A program made the position numbers and the translations under genes. From positions 1 to 34,469 of the forward strand of contig JANYAP010000131.1 in assembly GCA_025361285.1 (NCBI GenBank): a stretch of 34,469 bases of DNA, given 5' to 3'. The notes beneath the pieces are model-generated. The model made no database searches. It saw only the letters and a list, made by a program, of their open reading frames with translations, and was not told the DNA's origin. Origin of the DNA: Bacteroidales bacterium (GTDB lineage Bacteria; Bacteroidota; Bacteroidia; Bacteroidales; JAAUTT01). Positions 14,712 through 23,964 of the stretch are shown here, piece by piece (position 1 is the stretch's first letter; each line of letters begins with the position of its first letter).

Positions 14712-17291
14712 ATGGAAATTGAAGAAATTGTTGCCATGAAGACTACCGAACTAAAACCTATGGAACAAAAAAAGTACAATTACGACGAGGTTTACAAAGA
14801 AACTTTAAAGTATTTTAAAGGCGACGAACTTGCGGCAAGAGTGTGGGCAACAAAATACGCGTTAAAGGATTCGTATGGAGCTATTTACGAACTATCGCCC
14901 GACGATATGCACTGGCGTTTGGCTCGCGAAGTGGCTCGTATCGAAAAGAAATATGCTAATCCGTTATCGGAACAAGAATTGTACGATTTATTTAGCGAGT
15001 TTAAATATATTGTACCGCAGGGCAGCCCCATGACTGGCATTGGCAACAATTTTCAGGTGGCATCGCTTTCGAACTGCTTTGTTATTGGCAACGATCCGGC
15101 TGCCGATTCGTATGGTGGTATCATGAAAACCGATCAGGAGCAAGTTCAGCTTATGAAACGCCGTGGTGGTGTAGGGCACGATCTGTCGCATATTCGCCCA
15201 CATGGCAGCCCCGTGCTTAATAGTGCGCTTTCGTCAACTGGCGTGGTACCTTTTATGGAGCGTTTCTCGAACTCAACACGCGAAGTAGCTCAGGACGGTC
15301 GTCGCGGTGCATTAATGCTTTCAATTTCGGTGAAACACCCCGATTCGGAGAGCTTTATAAACGCCAAACTGGAGGCCGGAAAAGTTACCGGAGCCAACGT
15401 TTCGGTTAAAATCGACAATGAGTTTATGAATGCTGTAGTTAACAACGCACCGTATCTACAACAATATCCTATCGGAAAACCTAATCCTATTTACGATAAG
15501 GAAATAAATGCTCGCCAGTTGTGGAGTAAAATTATTCACAACGCATGGAAATCGGCCGAGCCAGGTGTGCTTTTCTGGGACACCATTATAAATGAATCGG
15601 TTGCAGATTGCTACGCGCAATTTGGTTATCGCACAGTTTCAACCAACCCTTGCGGCGAGATTCCACTTTGTCCGTACGATAGTTGCAGGTTAATTGCCAT
15701 AAACTTATATAGTTACGTCGAAAATCCGTTTACACCACAAGCTAAGTTTAACTTCGAGTTATTTAAAAAGCATGTAGGTTATGCACAGCGTATTATGGAT
15801 GATATTATCGATTTGGAACTCGAAAAAATCGACGCCATACTCAAGAAAATTTCCGACGACCCCGAAGATGTTGAAGTAAAACGTGTTGAGCGACGTTTAT
15901 GGGAAAACATACGCATTAAAGCCGAAGAGGGTCGACGTACAGGTGTTGGTATTACTGCCGAGGGCGATATGCTTGCTGCGCTTGGTTTACGTTATGGTAG
16001 CGATGTTGCAACCGATTTCTCTATTGAAGTTCATAAAACGTTAGCTATCGAAGCTTATCGCTCGTCGGTGAATATGGCAAAAGAACGTGGAGCTTTCCCA
16101 ATTTACGATTCGATGTTGGAACGCAACAATCCGTTTGTAAAACGTTTGAAAAACGAAGACGAAGCGTTGTATCGCGACATGCAGAAATACGGTCGTCGTA
16201 ATATAGCCTTGCTAACCATTGCGCCAACAGGTACTACCAGCTTAATGACACAAACAACGTCGGGTGTTGAACCTGTGTTTATGCCCGTGTACAAACGTCG
16301 CCGTAAAGTTAACCCTAACGACACAAACGTAACAATTAATTTTACCGACGAAGTTGGCGACACTTGGGAAGAATACAATGTGTTTCATCATAAATTTCTT
16401 ACTTGGTTGGAAGTTAATGGGCATACAGCCGAAGAAGTGAAGCTTTACAATAACGATCAGATAGACGAGTTAGTTAAGAAATCGCCATATTTCAAAGCAA
16501 CCTCGGCCGATGTAGATTGGATGAGCAAAGTACGCATGCAGGGCGAAATTCAAAAATGGGTCGATCATTCGATAAGTGTAACAATAAACTTACCAAGCGA
16601 CGCTACCGAGCAATTAGTTGACGAACTGTATGTTACAGCCTGGAAGAGCGGTTGTAAAGGAGTAACGGTTTATCGCGAAGGCTCACGCTCTGGCGTTTTA
16701 ATATCCAACAAAAAGGACGATAAAAAACCATCTCTTACCATGGGCGAACCAATAAAGCGCCCAAAAGTGCTTGATGCTGAGGTAATTCGATTTAAAAACG
16801 ATAATGAAGAATGGATAGCCTTTGTAGGAATTCTGGAAGGTCGCCCTTACGAAATATTTACTGGTTTGAAGGACGAAGATATGTTGCCAGTACCGAAATC
16901 GATTTCCGTAGGCAAAATAATTAAAAACAAAGACGAAGACGGTAATACACGGTACGACTTTCAATATATCGATAAATTTGGCTATAAGAACACCCTTGGC
17001 GGCTTATCGCACATGTTTAATAAGGAATATTGGAACTATGCACGGTTAATATCGGGCGTTCTCCGATACAGCATGCCAATTGCCGACGTGGTTAACCTAG
17101 TTTCGTCGTTAACCGTTGATAGCGATACCATTAACACATGGAAAAACGGCGTAGTACGAGCCATGAAAAAATACATACCCGATGGCACCAAAGCCTCGAA
17201 AAGCAAATGTGGCGAGTGCGGCTCCGAGTCGGTAATATATCAGGAAGGTTGCCTAACATGCACTAGCTGTGGCAACTCGAAATGTGGATGA
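14712..17291 (+). CDS. nrdJ: Adenosylcobalamin-dependent (class II) ribonucleoside-diphosphate reductase
   Basis: The 859-aa enzyme reduces ribonucleotides to deoxyribonucleotides using a thiyl radical made from coenzyme B12, so it works with or without oxygen. The 10-stranded barrel has C122 (SLSNCFVIG) as one redox Cys, the radical Cys C314 in NPCGEIPLCPYD, and the phosphate-binding loop APTGTTSLM. The C-terminus (about residues 835-859) is a Cys-rich tail: CGECGSES, then CLTCTSCGNSKCG. That is a zinc-ribbon or thiol-relay region typical of the long B12-dependent form. A TTG two codons upstream (14706) is possible, but ATG at 14712 is preferred. A terminator follows. No NrdR boxes or cobalamin riboswitch were recognised in the 230-bp leader. 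Divergent from the toxin-antitoxin pair. Confidence 0.95.
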   Translation: MEIEEIVAMKTTELKPMEQKKYNYDEVYKETLKYFKGDELAARVWATKYALKDSYGAIYELSPDDMHWRLAREVARIEKKYANPLSEQELYDLFSEFKYIVPQGSPMTGIGNNFQVASLSNCFVIGNDPAADSYGGIMKTDQEQVQLMKRRGGVGHDLSHIRPHGSPVLNSALSSTGVVPFMERFSNSTREVAQDGRRGALMLSISVKHPDSESFINAKLEAGKVTGANVSVKIDNEFMNAVVNNAPYLQQYPIGKPNPIYDKEINARQLWSKIIHNAWKSAEPGVLFWDTIINESVADCYAQFGYRTVSTNPCGEIPLCPYDSCRLIAINLYSYVENPFTPQAKFNFELFKKHVGYAQRIMDDIIDLELEKIDAILKKISDDPEDVEVKRVERRLWENIRIKAEEGRRTGVGITAEGDMLAALGLRYGSDVATDFSIEVHKTLAIEAYRSSVNMAKERGAFPIYDSMLERNNPFVKRLKNEDEALYRDMQKYGRRNIALLTIAPTGTTSLMTQTTSGVEPVFMPVYKRRRKVNPNDTNVTINFTDEVGDTWEEYNVFHHKFLTWLEVNGHTAEEVKLYNNDQIDELVKKSPYFKATSADVDWMSKVRMQGEIQKWVDHSISVTINLPSDATEQLVDELYVTAWKSGCKGVTVYREGSRSGVLISNKKDDKKPSLTMGEPIKRPKVLDAEVIRFKNDNEEWIAFVGILEGRPYEIFTGLKDEDMLPVPKSISVGKIIKNKDEDGNTRYDFQYIDKFGYKNTLGGLSHMFNKEYWNYARLISGVLRYSMPIADVVNLVSSLTVDSDTINTWKNGVVRAMKKYIPDGTKASKSKCGECGSESVIYQEGCLTCTSCGNSKCG

Positions 17292-17324
17292 TTTGGGTTG
17301 ATAGTTAGTTTGGTTAGTAGTTTG

Positions 17325-17353
17325 AAAGGGGAGTCGTAGGATTCCCCTTTTTT
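17325..17353 (+). terminator. Rho-independent terminator after nrdJ
   Basis: AAAGGGGA (17325-17332) pairs with TCCCCTTT (17343-17350) around a 10-base loop, followed by more T (to 17353). It separates nrdJ from cvpA. Confidence 0.8.
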
Positions 17354-17395
17354 CGATTACCAGATCAAAGATGTATTTAAATTAAAGCACTCGAA

Positions 17396-17905
17396 ATGAA
17401 CATCATCGACATCGTAATTATCATCTTTCTGCTTTGGGGAGCCATAAAAGGTTTTATAGATGGCTTTGTGGTGCAAAGCCTTACGCTTGTTGCTTTAGTT
17501 TTGGGTATTTGGGCGGGGGTGGAGTTTTCCGATGTTTTGGCAGCGTTTATCACCAAACATTTTTCAATACATGGGAAGCTGCTCCCAGTGTTTTCGTTTG
17601 CCATTATTTTCGTGTTAATACTTGTGTCGATGCATTTTATCTCGAAACTGATAACTCATTTTCTTGGCAAAATTATGCTCGGCACACTAAATCGTATAGG
17701 TGGTGTGTTGTTCGGTATGCTTAAAATGGCTTTTATATTAAGTGTTATTATAGTGTTATTCAATAAGTTGAATTTAGCAAAAGCGGTATTCGAATCATCT
17801 CAAGTGGCAAACTCAAAACTATACCAACCAGTTTCGAAAATTGCACCTGCCATTTTCCCTTACCTTCACTTCGAAGAAATAAAAAACGGAATTTTAGGAA
17901 AGTAA
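17396..17905 (+). CDS. cvpA: CvpA family membrane protein
   Basis: The 169-aa inner-membrane protein has about four transmembrane helices. The N-terminal signature is [20 protein letters not shown] followed by a hydrophobic helix ending [11 protein letters not shown], and [18 protein letters not shown] lies in the third segment, as in CvpA. In E. coli CvpA is needed for colicin V production and envelope stress tolerance; its molecular role is not settled. Length agrees with the family. It is 59 bases upstream of tyrS, but tyrS has its own promoter-like box, so they may not be cotranscribed. Confidence 0.88.
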   Translation: MNIIDIVIIIFLLWGAIKGFIDGFVVQSLTLVALVLGIWAGVEFSDVLAAFITKHFSIHGKLLPVFSFAIIFVLILVSMHFISKLITHFLGKIMLGTLNRIGGVLFGMLKMAFILSVIIVLFNKLNLAKAVFESSQVANSKLYQPVSKIAPAIFPYLHFEEIKNGILGK

Positions 17906-17924
17906 ATGAATATCTACTTTTTTC

Positions 17925-17932
17925 TATCTTTG
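17925..17932 (+). promoter_or_regulatory. -7 box for tyrS
   Basis: TATCTTTG exactly matches TAnnTTTG and lies 32 bases before the tyrS ATG. No TTTG at the usual -33 distance. Confidence 0.4.
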
Positions 17933-17964
17933 AGCCACTTTTTAACGCATATTACATAATTTAT

Positions 17965-19254
17965 ATGAATTTTATTGAAGAATTGCAATGGCGCGGCATG
18001 ATACACGATTCGATGCCTGGCACCGAAGCACAATTAAACAAGGAAATGACTTCGGCATACGTAGGAATCGATCCTACTGCCGATTCGTTACATATAGGTC
18101 ATTTAGTGAGTGTTATGATGCTTAAGCATTTTCAACTAGCTGGGCATAAACCTATTGCTCTGGTTGGTGGCGCCACTGGCATGATTGGCGATCCTTCAGG
18201 TAAATCGCAGGAGCGTAATTTGTTGGACGAACCTACGTTACGGCATAATCAGGAATGCCTAAAAAACCAACTTAAAAGGTTTTTAGATTTCGAAACAAAA
18301 GCACCTAATGTTGCCGAATTGGTGAATAATTACGACTGGATGAAGGATTTCTCCTTTCTGGCATTTATTCGCGATGTAGGTAAGCATATAACTGTTAACT
18401 ACATGATGGCCAAGGAGTCGGTAAAAAAACGCATTTCAGCCGAGTCGGGCGAAGGAATGTCGTTTACCGAATTTACTTACCAACTAGTTCAAGGATACGA
18501 CTTTCTGCATTTGTACCGTACACACAACTGTCGCCTACAAATGGGTGGAAGCGACCAATGGGGTAATATTACTACTGGCACCGAACTTATTCGTCGCATA
18601 GAGGGAGGCGATGCGTTTGCGTTAACTTGTCCATTAATTAAGAAGGCCGATGGAGCTAAATTCGGGAAAACCGAAAAAGGCAACGTATGGCTCGATCCGG
18701 CAAAAACATCGCCATACCAGTTTTATCAGTTTTGGCTTAATGCTTCCGACGAAGATTCGGAAAAATGGATTAAGATATTCACACTTCTTACAAAAGATAA
18801 AATAGATGAGTTAATTACGCTGCAAAAAGTAGCACCTCCCCAACGAGCACTTCAGAAGAAATTAGCCGAAGAAGTTACTTGCCTAGTTCATAGCCGTGCC
18901 GATTACGATTTTGCAGTGCAAGCTTCGGAAATACTTTTTGGCAACGGCGCCACCGAAGTACTTAAAAACTTAAGCGAAAATCAATTACTTCAGGTTATGG
19001 AAGGCGTTCCTTCGTCGGAATACTCCAAAACTATAATCAACGAAGGTATTGATATTGTTACCTTTCTTGCCGAAACTTCCATTTTGCCTAGCAAAGGCGA
19101 AGCACGTAAAATGGTGCAAAGCGGCGGAATAAGCATTAATAAAACTAAGGTTGAAGGTGTTGACTATAAATTAGATATGCGTAGCCTTTTAAACAATAAA
19201 TATATACTAATACAAAAAGGGAAGAAAAATTACTATCTGGTTCATATAGTGTAA
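17965..19254 (+). CDS. tyrS: Tyrosyl-tRNA synthetase
   Basis: The 429-aa class I synthetase charges tRNA-Tyr with tyrosine in the cytoplasm. The ATP-binding HIGH sequence is at residues 43-46 ([12 protein letters not shown]) and the KMSKS counterpart is KFGKT at 232-236, which marks the bacterial TyrRS subgroup with this variant. Tyrosine-site residues lie in [11 protein letters not shown] and [10 protein letters not shown]. The C-terminus from about residue 360 is an S4 RNA-binding domain ([19 protein letters not shown]). Length and all motifs are normal. No clear hairpin terminator was found after the stop. Confidence 0.97.
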   Translation: MNFIEELQWRGMIHDSMPGTEAQLNKEMTSAYVGIDPTADSLHIGHLVSVMMLKHFQLAGHKPIALVGGATGMIGDPSGKSQERNLLDEPTLRHNQECLKNQLKRFLDFETKAPNVAELVNNYDWMKDFSFLAFIRDVGKHITVNYMMAKESVKKRISAESGEGMSFTEFTYQLVQGYDFLHLYRTHNCRLQMGGSDQWGNITTGTELIRRIEGGDAFALTCPLIKKADGAKFGKTEKGNVWLDPAKTSPYQFYQFWLNASDEDSEKWIKIFTLLTKDKIDELITLQKVAPPQRALQKKLAEEVTCLVHSRADYDFAVQASEILFGNGATEVLKNLSENQLLQVMEGVPSSEYSKTIINEGIDIVTFLAETSILPSKGEARKMVQSGGISINKTKVEGVDYKLDMRSLLNNKYILIQKGKKNYYLVHIV

Positions 19255-19540
19255 TCTAATTTTGGTTCGGTGGTGTTTTGTGGTTAATAAAAGTTAATAA
19301 TACATATATAACCTAAATATATTCAATGTGTTACGATATAGTATAGTTAAATTGGAGAATTTGCAGCTTTTATTAACTAGTATGGCCGAAAGTCGAATAT
19401 CTACTAACCTATACTTATCTGAAATGGCATCTCAAAAAAAAGAATTAACAATTAATTCTTAGAAGGGCTTTAAAATAGGCAAATGCTCTTCCAAAAAACC
19501 AAATTTGAAACCGCTGTTTCATTTTCTTTTTTATCTTTGA

Positions 19541-19667
19541 GTCTGCTCCGAAAAGTCAGTTTGGTGTCATTCCGGCGTAGGCCGGAATCTATAATGTTCT
19601 ATTATTTAACGGATTACGACCTTAGTCGGAATGACACATCATCTCAAAAGTACTCATCGGAGTAGAC
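19541..19667. repeat. Inverted-repeat (MITE-like) intergenic element, copy 1
   Basis: Outer arms are 19541-19551 (GTCTGCTCCGA) and 19657-19667 (TCGGAGTAGAC), 10 of 11 paired. Inner arms are 19564-19574 (GTGTCATTCCG) and 19627-19637 (CGGAATGACAC), perfect. The left inner arm also folds on itself (ATTCCGGC / GGCCGGAAT). A TATCTTTG box (19532-19539) lies just outside. The rest of the 520-bp gap between tyrS and the oxidoreductase gene is AT-rich and shows no gene. Confidence 0.7.
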
Positions 19668-19730
19668 TCAACTTTGTAATAAAGATTAACTTTTTATAAG
19701 TTACCAAGTGTTTTTGCGACTGATATTCAA

Positions 19731-19738
19731 TATGTTTA
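19731..19738 (+). promoter_or_regulatory. Weak -7-like box before the Gfo/Idh/MocA gene
   Basis: TATGTTTA matches 7 of 8 positions of TAnnTTTG, 39 bases before the ATG. A TTTG at 19713-19716 is only 14 bases away, closer than usual. Confidence 0.25.
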
Positions 19739-19777
19739 CCACTACATAAACATTCATTCAAACCTAAAATAATTATT

Positions 19778-21196
19778 ATGGAACTATCTCGAATGAACCG
19801 CCGTTCGTTTCTATCCACTACAGGTACAGTAGCCGCTGGAACTTTATTAACGTCAATGAGTCCAGTTTTTGGGTCGTCAATAGCACAAACTAAAAATCGA
19901 CTTGCCATGGTTGGTACAGGAAGTCGTGGAACAGGTTTTTGGGGTAAAACAATTCAAGACAACTATAACGATGTTGTTGAATTTGTTGGCCTTTGCGATA
20001 TTAATATTGGTCGCGTTGAATTGGCAAAAAAATCTATGGGAGTAAACTGCCCAACATTTACCAATTTCGACGAAATGTTGTTGCAAACCAAGCCCAACTT
20101 GGTAATTGTTACAACAGTTGATTCTACACACCATACTTTTATTATTAAAGCCCTCGAATTTGGTTGCGATGTGCTTACCGAAAAACCAATAACTACCGAT
20201 GAGATTAAATGTAAAGCTATACTAGATGCCGAACGTAAATCGGGCAAAAAAGTAATTGTTGGCTTCAACTATCGACATGCAACACACTTTACCGTTATAA
20301 AAGAATTGTTAGCAAAGAACCAAGTTGGAAAAATAACTTCGGTCGATTTTCACTGGTATTTAAACACATTTCACGGTGCCGATTATTTTAGACGTTGGCA
20401 CGGCGAAATGAATAAAAGTGGTTCCCTTCTGGTTCACAAAGCCACGCATCATTTCGATTTGCTTAACTGGTGGATAGATAGCGACCCCATTGAGGTTTTC
20501 GCTTATGGTTCGCTCGAACATTATGGAAAAAACAATGCCTTTCGAGGAGAAAATTGTCGTAAATGTTCCTTTATAGACAAGTGTAAATTCTACTTCGATA
20601 TTACCAAAGACCCCAGAATGATGGAATTATACGTTGATAACGAAAAATACGATGGCTATATTCGCGACAACTGCTTGTGGCGTGAAAACATTGATATATT
20701 CGACAAAATGGCTGTTCAAATTAAATACGCCAACAATGTACAGGTAAGTTACTCACTTACAACATATTCGCCATTCGAAGGACTTACAATTGCCTTTAAC
20801 GGAATGAACGGAAGACTAGATACTTGGCAAGATTTGCCATGGCGAAGCAAAGAAATGCTAGATCAGGCCGAAAAACACGCTAAAGAAATGAGCCAGACTA
20901 AAAATGAGGAGTCAGGCGAATTCAATGAAATTATGGTGTCCGACAATTTTGGAGCAACCAAATTAGTAAAAGTTCCGCTGGTTACAACTGGTCATGGTGG
21001 AGGCGATGCGCGTTTACAGGACAGAATTTTTCGAAATCCTCAAGCCCCCGATCTTCTCAATCACATGGCTGGCACACGTGATGGAGCTATGTCTACACTC
21101 ATAGGAATAGCGGCTCGAAAATCAATTCTCGAAGGTAGGGTAGTAAAAATTGAGGAACTTACGGATATCAAACCACATCCTAATAGAGGAAGATAA
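19778..21196 (+). CDS. Tat-exported Gfo/Idh/MocA family protein (possible GH109 glycosidase)
   Basis: The 472-aa protein starts with a twin-arginine signal (MNRRSFLSTTGTVAAGTLL), so it is folded with its cofactor before export. The Rossmann motif is at 46-51 (GTGSRG), and the EKP triad typical of the superfamily is at 135-137. HFDLLNWW and GFNYRHATHFT are also family landmarks. The family uses NAD(P); the exported GH109 branch uses tightly bound NAD to remove alpha-N-acetylgalactosamine. The Tat signal and the GH27 gene 218 bases downstream favour a glycan-active enzyme, but a plain sugar dehydrogenase is possible. Four Cys (C260, C263, C269, C299) form a cluster that could bind a metal. The ATG at 19793 is an alternative start. 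Specific substrate is inference. Confidence 0.85.
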   Translation: MELSRMNRRSFLSTTGTVAAGTLLTSMSPVFGSSIAQTKNRLAMVGTGSRGTGFWGKTIQDNYNDVVEFVGLCDINIGRVELAKKSMGVNCPTFTNFDEMLLQTKPNLVIVTTVDSTHHTFIIKALEFGCDVLTEKPITTDEIKCKAILDAERKSGKKVIVGFNYRHATHFTVIKELLAKNQVGKITSVDFHWYLNTFHGADYFRRWHGEMNKSGSLLVHKATHHFDLLNWWIDSDPIEVFAYGSLEHYGKNNAFRGENCRKCSFIDKCKFYFDITKDPRMMELYVDNEKYDGYIRDNCLWRENIDIFDKMAVQIKYANNVQVSYSLTTYSPFEGLTIAFNGMNGRLDTWQDLPWRSKEMLDQAEKHAKEMSQTKNEESGEFNEIMVSDNFGATKLVKVPLVTTGHGGGDARLQDRIFRNPQAPDLLNHMAGTRDGAMSTLIGIAARKSILEGRVVKIEELTDIKPHPNRGR

Positions 21197-21414
21197 AACT
21201 GAAAATGCTCATTTCCCTAATGGTGTGCATAATTACGCTTTCGAAAAAAGAGTTCCCGTGTATTCCTTTCTGGCAATGCATTTTGGATTAATGTAGCCTA
21301 CTAACACCGCAATTACTTGAAACCTACTAAGATAGAACCGAGTTTACGATTTCCTGCGTTGTAAAAACACATCACAAACTTTTAAATGCAAACTATTAAT
21401 ATAAATACTTAAAT

Positions 21415-23706
21415 ATGAAACAAATGAAACTATTTTCGATTGCAGCACTTTGTCTGATTACGGTTGTTTTTGTTCAATCGTGTAAAAATAATAACAATGC
21501 CGAAAGTATTATTGTGTTAGAAAAAGGCTGGAAGTTTCAAACTGGCGATGATAATAAATGGTCCGATCCGACTTTTAACGATTCCAGATGGCATAATATT
21601 TTAATCGACCGTTATTACGAACTTCAAGGGTGGCCCGAATATAACGGCATTTCGTGGTATCGTAAAAAATTCTTTTTGCCATCGTCGATGAAAGAAGCCG
21701 CTTACATGAAGGACAGTGTTCAAATATTTCTAGGAATGATTGACGACCTTGACCTCGCATATTTAAACGGCAAACCAATAGGCATGGACGGCAAGAATGT
21801 ACCCGAAAATTTTGACACCACAGGCTTTAGTAAATACCGGCCCTCGCTTTACGATACATACCGTAAGTATATGCTTGCAGTTAACGACCCTCGATTGCGA
21901 TGGGATGCCGAAAATGTAATTGCAGTTAAGGTTTACGACCCACATTATGCTGGTGGGTTTTGGGGGCCAATGCTGCCTTCTATAAGCATGATCGATTTGC
22001 GCGACATGCTCAAGTTCGATATCAAAAGCTCTCCATTTAAGGTAGTTAACGATTCGCTAACGAAAGTATTTTCGATAAAAAACATTACATCCAAAAGCGA
22101 TTTCTCGGGAAAACTTTCAGTTAAGATTCTAACCATTGAAAATGGTGAAGTAGTTTACGCCACAACCAAAAATATAGACCTAAAGGCTGGCAATAACGTT
22201 GAGATGCCGTTTAGCTATAAAACCGATGTAAGTAAGCCATGCACTGCAATTTACACGTTTATCGACAACTCAACAACTCGTACTCATAAAGTTTCGCAGG
22301 AAGTGCCGTTCATTTTAACGCCTAAACCTGCCCAAACGCCACGAATTACTGGAGCAAAAGTGTATGGAGCGCGCCTAGGGAATCAATTTATTTATCGAGT
22401 AACTGCTACAGGAGCTAAACCTATGTCTTTTACTGCCAAAGACTTGCCCGATGGTTTAACACTCGAAACATCCACAGGTGTTATGTCGGGAAGTGTTAAA
22501 AATGCAGGCGAATACAAAACCATCCTTACCGTTAAAAACGAAAAAGGTGAAATGTCGCGAGAATTTAAAATAATAATTGGCAATACAATTGCGCTAACAC
22601 CACCAATGGGCTGGAATAGCTGGAATTGCTGGGGTTTAAGCGTTGACGACTCGAAAGTGCGCCAAGCAATTGATTATATGGTTAGTGCTGGCTTAGCCGA
22701 CCACGGATGGAGCTATATAAACATCGATGATGGATGGGAAGCTGCATCGCGTAAAGCTGATGGAAGTTTGGTTCCCAATGAAAAATTTCCCGATATGAAA
22801 AACCTGTCGGACTATTTGCATAGTAAAGGGTTTAAGTTTGGCATTTACTCTTCGCCTGGTCCTAAAACTTGCGGAGGCTATTTAGGATCGTACCAGCACG
22901 AATTACAAGATGCACAATCGTGGGCCTCGTGGGGCGTCGATTATATTAAATACGATTGGTGCTCGTACGACGAAATTGCAGGCAAAGACAACAGTTTACC
23001 TATGTTGAAAAAACCTTATGATGTTCTTCGAAAATCGCTTGATAAAGTAAACCGCGACATTTTGTACAGTTTCTGCCAATACGGCAAAGGAAACGTTTGG
23101 GAATGGGGCGGCGAACTTGGCGGCAATTGCTGGAGAACAACCGGAGATATTTTCGACAATTGGGCAAGTATGACAGGCATTGGGTTCAACCAGGCACCTA
23201 GTTCGCCTTATGCCAAACCAGGCAATTGGAACGACCCCGATATGATGATTTTAGGTTGGGTTGGCTGGGGACCATCGCTACATCCTACTAATTTAACCAT
23301 TAACGAACAATACACTCACGTAAGTTTATGGTGTTTATTGGCAGCGCCTTTGCTGTTGGGTAACGATTTAAGTCGGTTAGACGACTTTACCATTGGATTG
23401 TTAACCAACGAAGACGTTCTTGAAATAGATCAGGATGCACTTGGCAAACAAGCAGTTCCGATATATAAACAGGGCGAAATACAAATCTGGGCAAAAGATC
23501 TCGAAGATGGTTCGAAAGCTGTTGGGCTTTTTAACTTAAGCAGAACAACTAAGAAAATTACACTTAATTGGACCGATCTTAAAGTAGAAGGGAAACAAAT
23601 ATTAAGAGATCTTTGGCGACAAAAAGACCTTGGCGAATTTGAAGGTAAATTTGAAGCAGAAGTTTTTACACATGGGGTTGTTTTTGTGAAACTTAAAGCG
23701 AAATAA
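21415..23706 (+). CDS. GH27 alpha-galactosidase-type lipoprotein with jelly-roll and Ig-like domains
   Basis: The 763-aa protein has a short hydrophobic leader ending VQSC (C23), consistent with a lipoprotein anchor. Residues about 35-190 resemble a GH2-type sugar-binding jelly roll (GWKFQTGDDNKWSDPTFNDS, ISWYRKKF). Residues about 310-390 are a putative Ig domain (AKDLPDGLTLE...GVMSGSV). The rest is the GH27 barrel, starting PPMGWNSWN. By family comparison D514 in IKYDWCSY is the nucleophile and D578 or D581 in WRTTGDIFDNW the acid/base. GH27 enzymes release terminal alpha-galactose or, in some members, alpha-GalNAc by a retaining mechanism. It probably works at the cell surface or in the periplasm. 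No SusC/SusD pair or regulator is adjacent. The order jelly roll-Ig-GH27 is the reverse of the simplest GH27 build. Confidence 0.9.
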   Translation: MKQMKLFSIAALCLITVVFVQSCKNNNNAESIIVLEKGWKFQTGDDNKWSDPTFNDSRWHNILIDRYYELQGWPEYNGISWYRKKFFLPSSMKEAAYMKDSVQIFLGMIDDLDLAYLNGKPIGMDGKNVPENFDTTGFSKYRPSLYDTYRKYMLAVNDPRLRWDAENVIAVKVYDPHYAGGFWGPMLPSISMIDLRDMLKFDIKSSPFKVVNDSLTKVFSIKNITSKSDFSGKLSVKILTIENGEVVYATTKNIDLKAGNNVEMPFSYKTDVSKPCTAIYTFIDNSTTRTHKVSQEVPFILTPKPAQTPRITGAKVYGARLGNQFIYRVTATGAKPMSFTAKDLPDGLTLETSTGVMSGSVKNAGEYKTILTVKNEKGEMSREFKIIIGNTIALTPPMGWNSWNCWGLSVDDSKVRQAIDYMVSAGLADHGWSYINIDDGWEAASRKADGSLVPNEKFPDMKNLSDYLHSKGFKFGIYSSPGPKTCGGYLGSYQHELQDAQSWASWGVDYIKYDWCSYDEIAGKDNSLPMLKKPYDVLRKSLDKVNRDILYSFCQYGKGNVWEWGGELGGNCWRTTGDIFDNWASMTGIGFNQAPSSPYAKPGNWNDPDMMILGWVGWGPSLHPTNLTINEQYTHVSLWCLLAAPLLLGNDLSRLDDFTIGLLTNEDVLEIDQDALGKQAVPIYKQGEIQIWAKDLEDGSKAVGLFNLSRTTKKITLNWTDLKVEGKQILRDLWRQKDLGEFEGKFEAEVFTHGVVFVKLKAK

Positions 23707-23756
23707 AAGCCACCGCTAATTAGTGTCCATACATAATGTTGATAATTTGCGTAATT

Positions 23757-23842
23757 AATCCTGACAGGTTTTAGGTAATAAATAGATTACCTGATAATTA
23801 CAAACTTTCGAGGTTTTATTGAATACAAAACCTGTCAGGATT
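23757..23842. repeat. Nested inverted repeat between convergent genes; probable bidirectional terminator
   Basis: AATCCTGACAGGTTTT (23757-23772) and AAAACCTGTCAGGATT (23827-23842) are a perfect 16-bp inverted repeat. Inside lies a perfect 7-bp hairpin (23773-23779 with 23786-23792). T follows the right arm (to 23845). Its place between the GH27 gene and the convergent esterase fits a terminator, although it is longer and more ordered than one needs to be. Confidence 0.65.
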
Positions 23843-23964
23843 TTTCACATTACGGATGCGCTCTTATTATTAAATAAATTGTTGTACTTTTGAAGTGCTT
23901 AATAACAATATTTTCTAAACCATTAGATATGAATGTTATGCGAAATAATTAACGAACCATGATA

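Noticed and set aside
19483-19665. 60-codon + strand frame in the tyrS-oxidoreductase gap
   Set aside because: Its second half is only a translation of the inverted-repeat element, which gives spurious frames of this kind.
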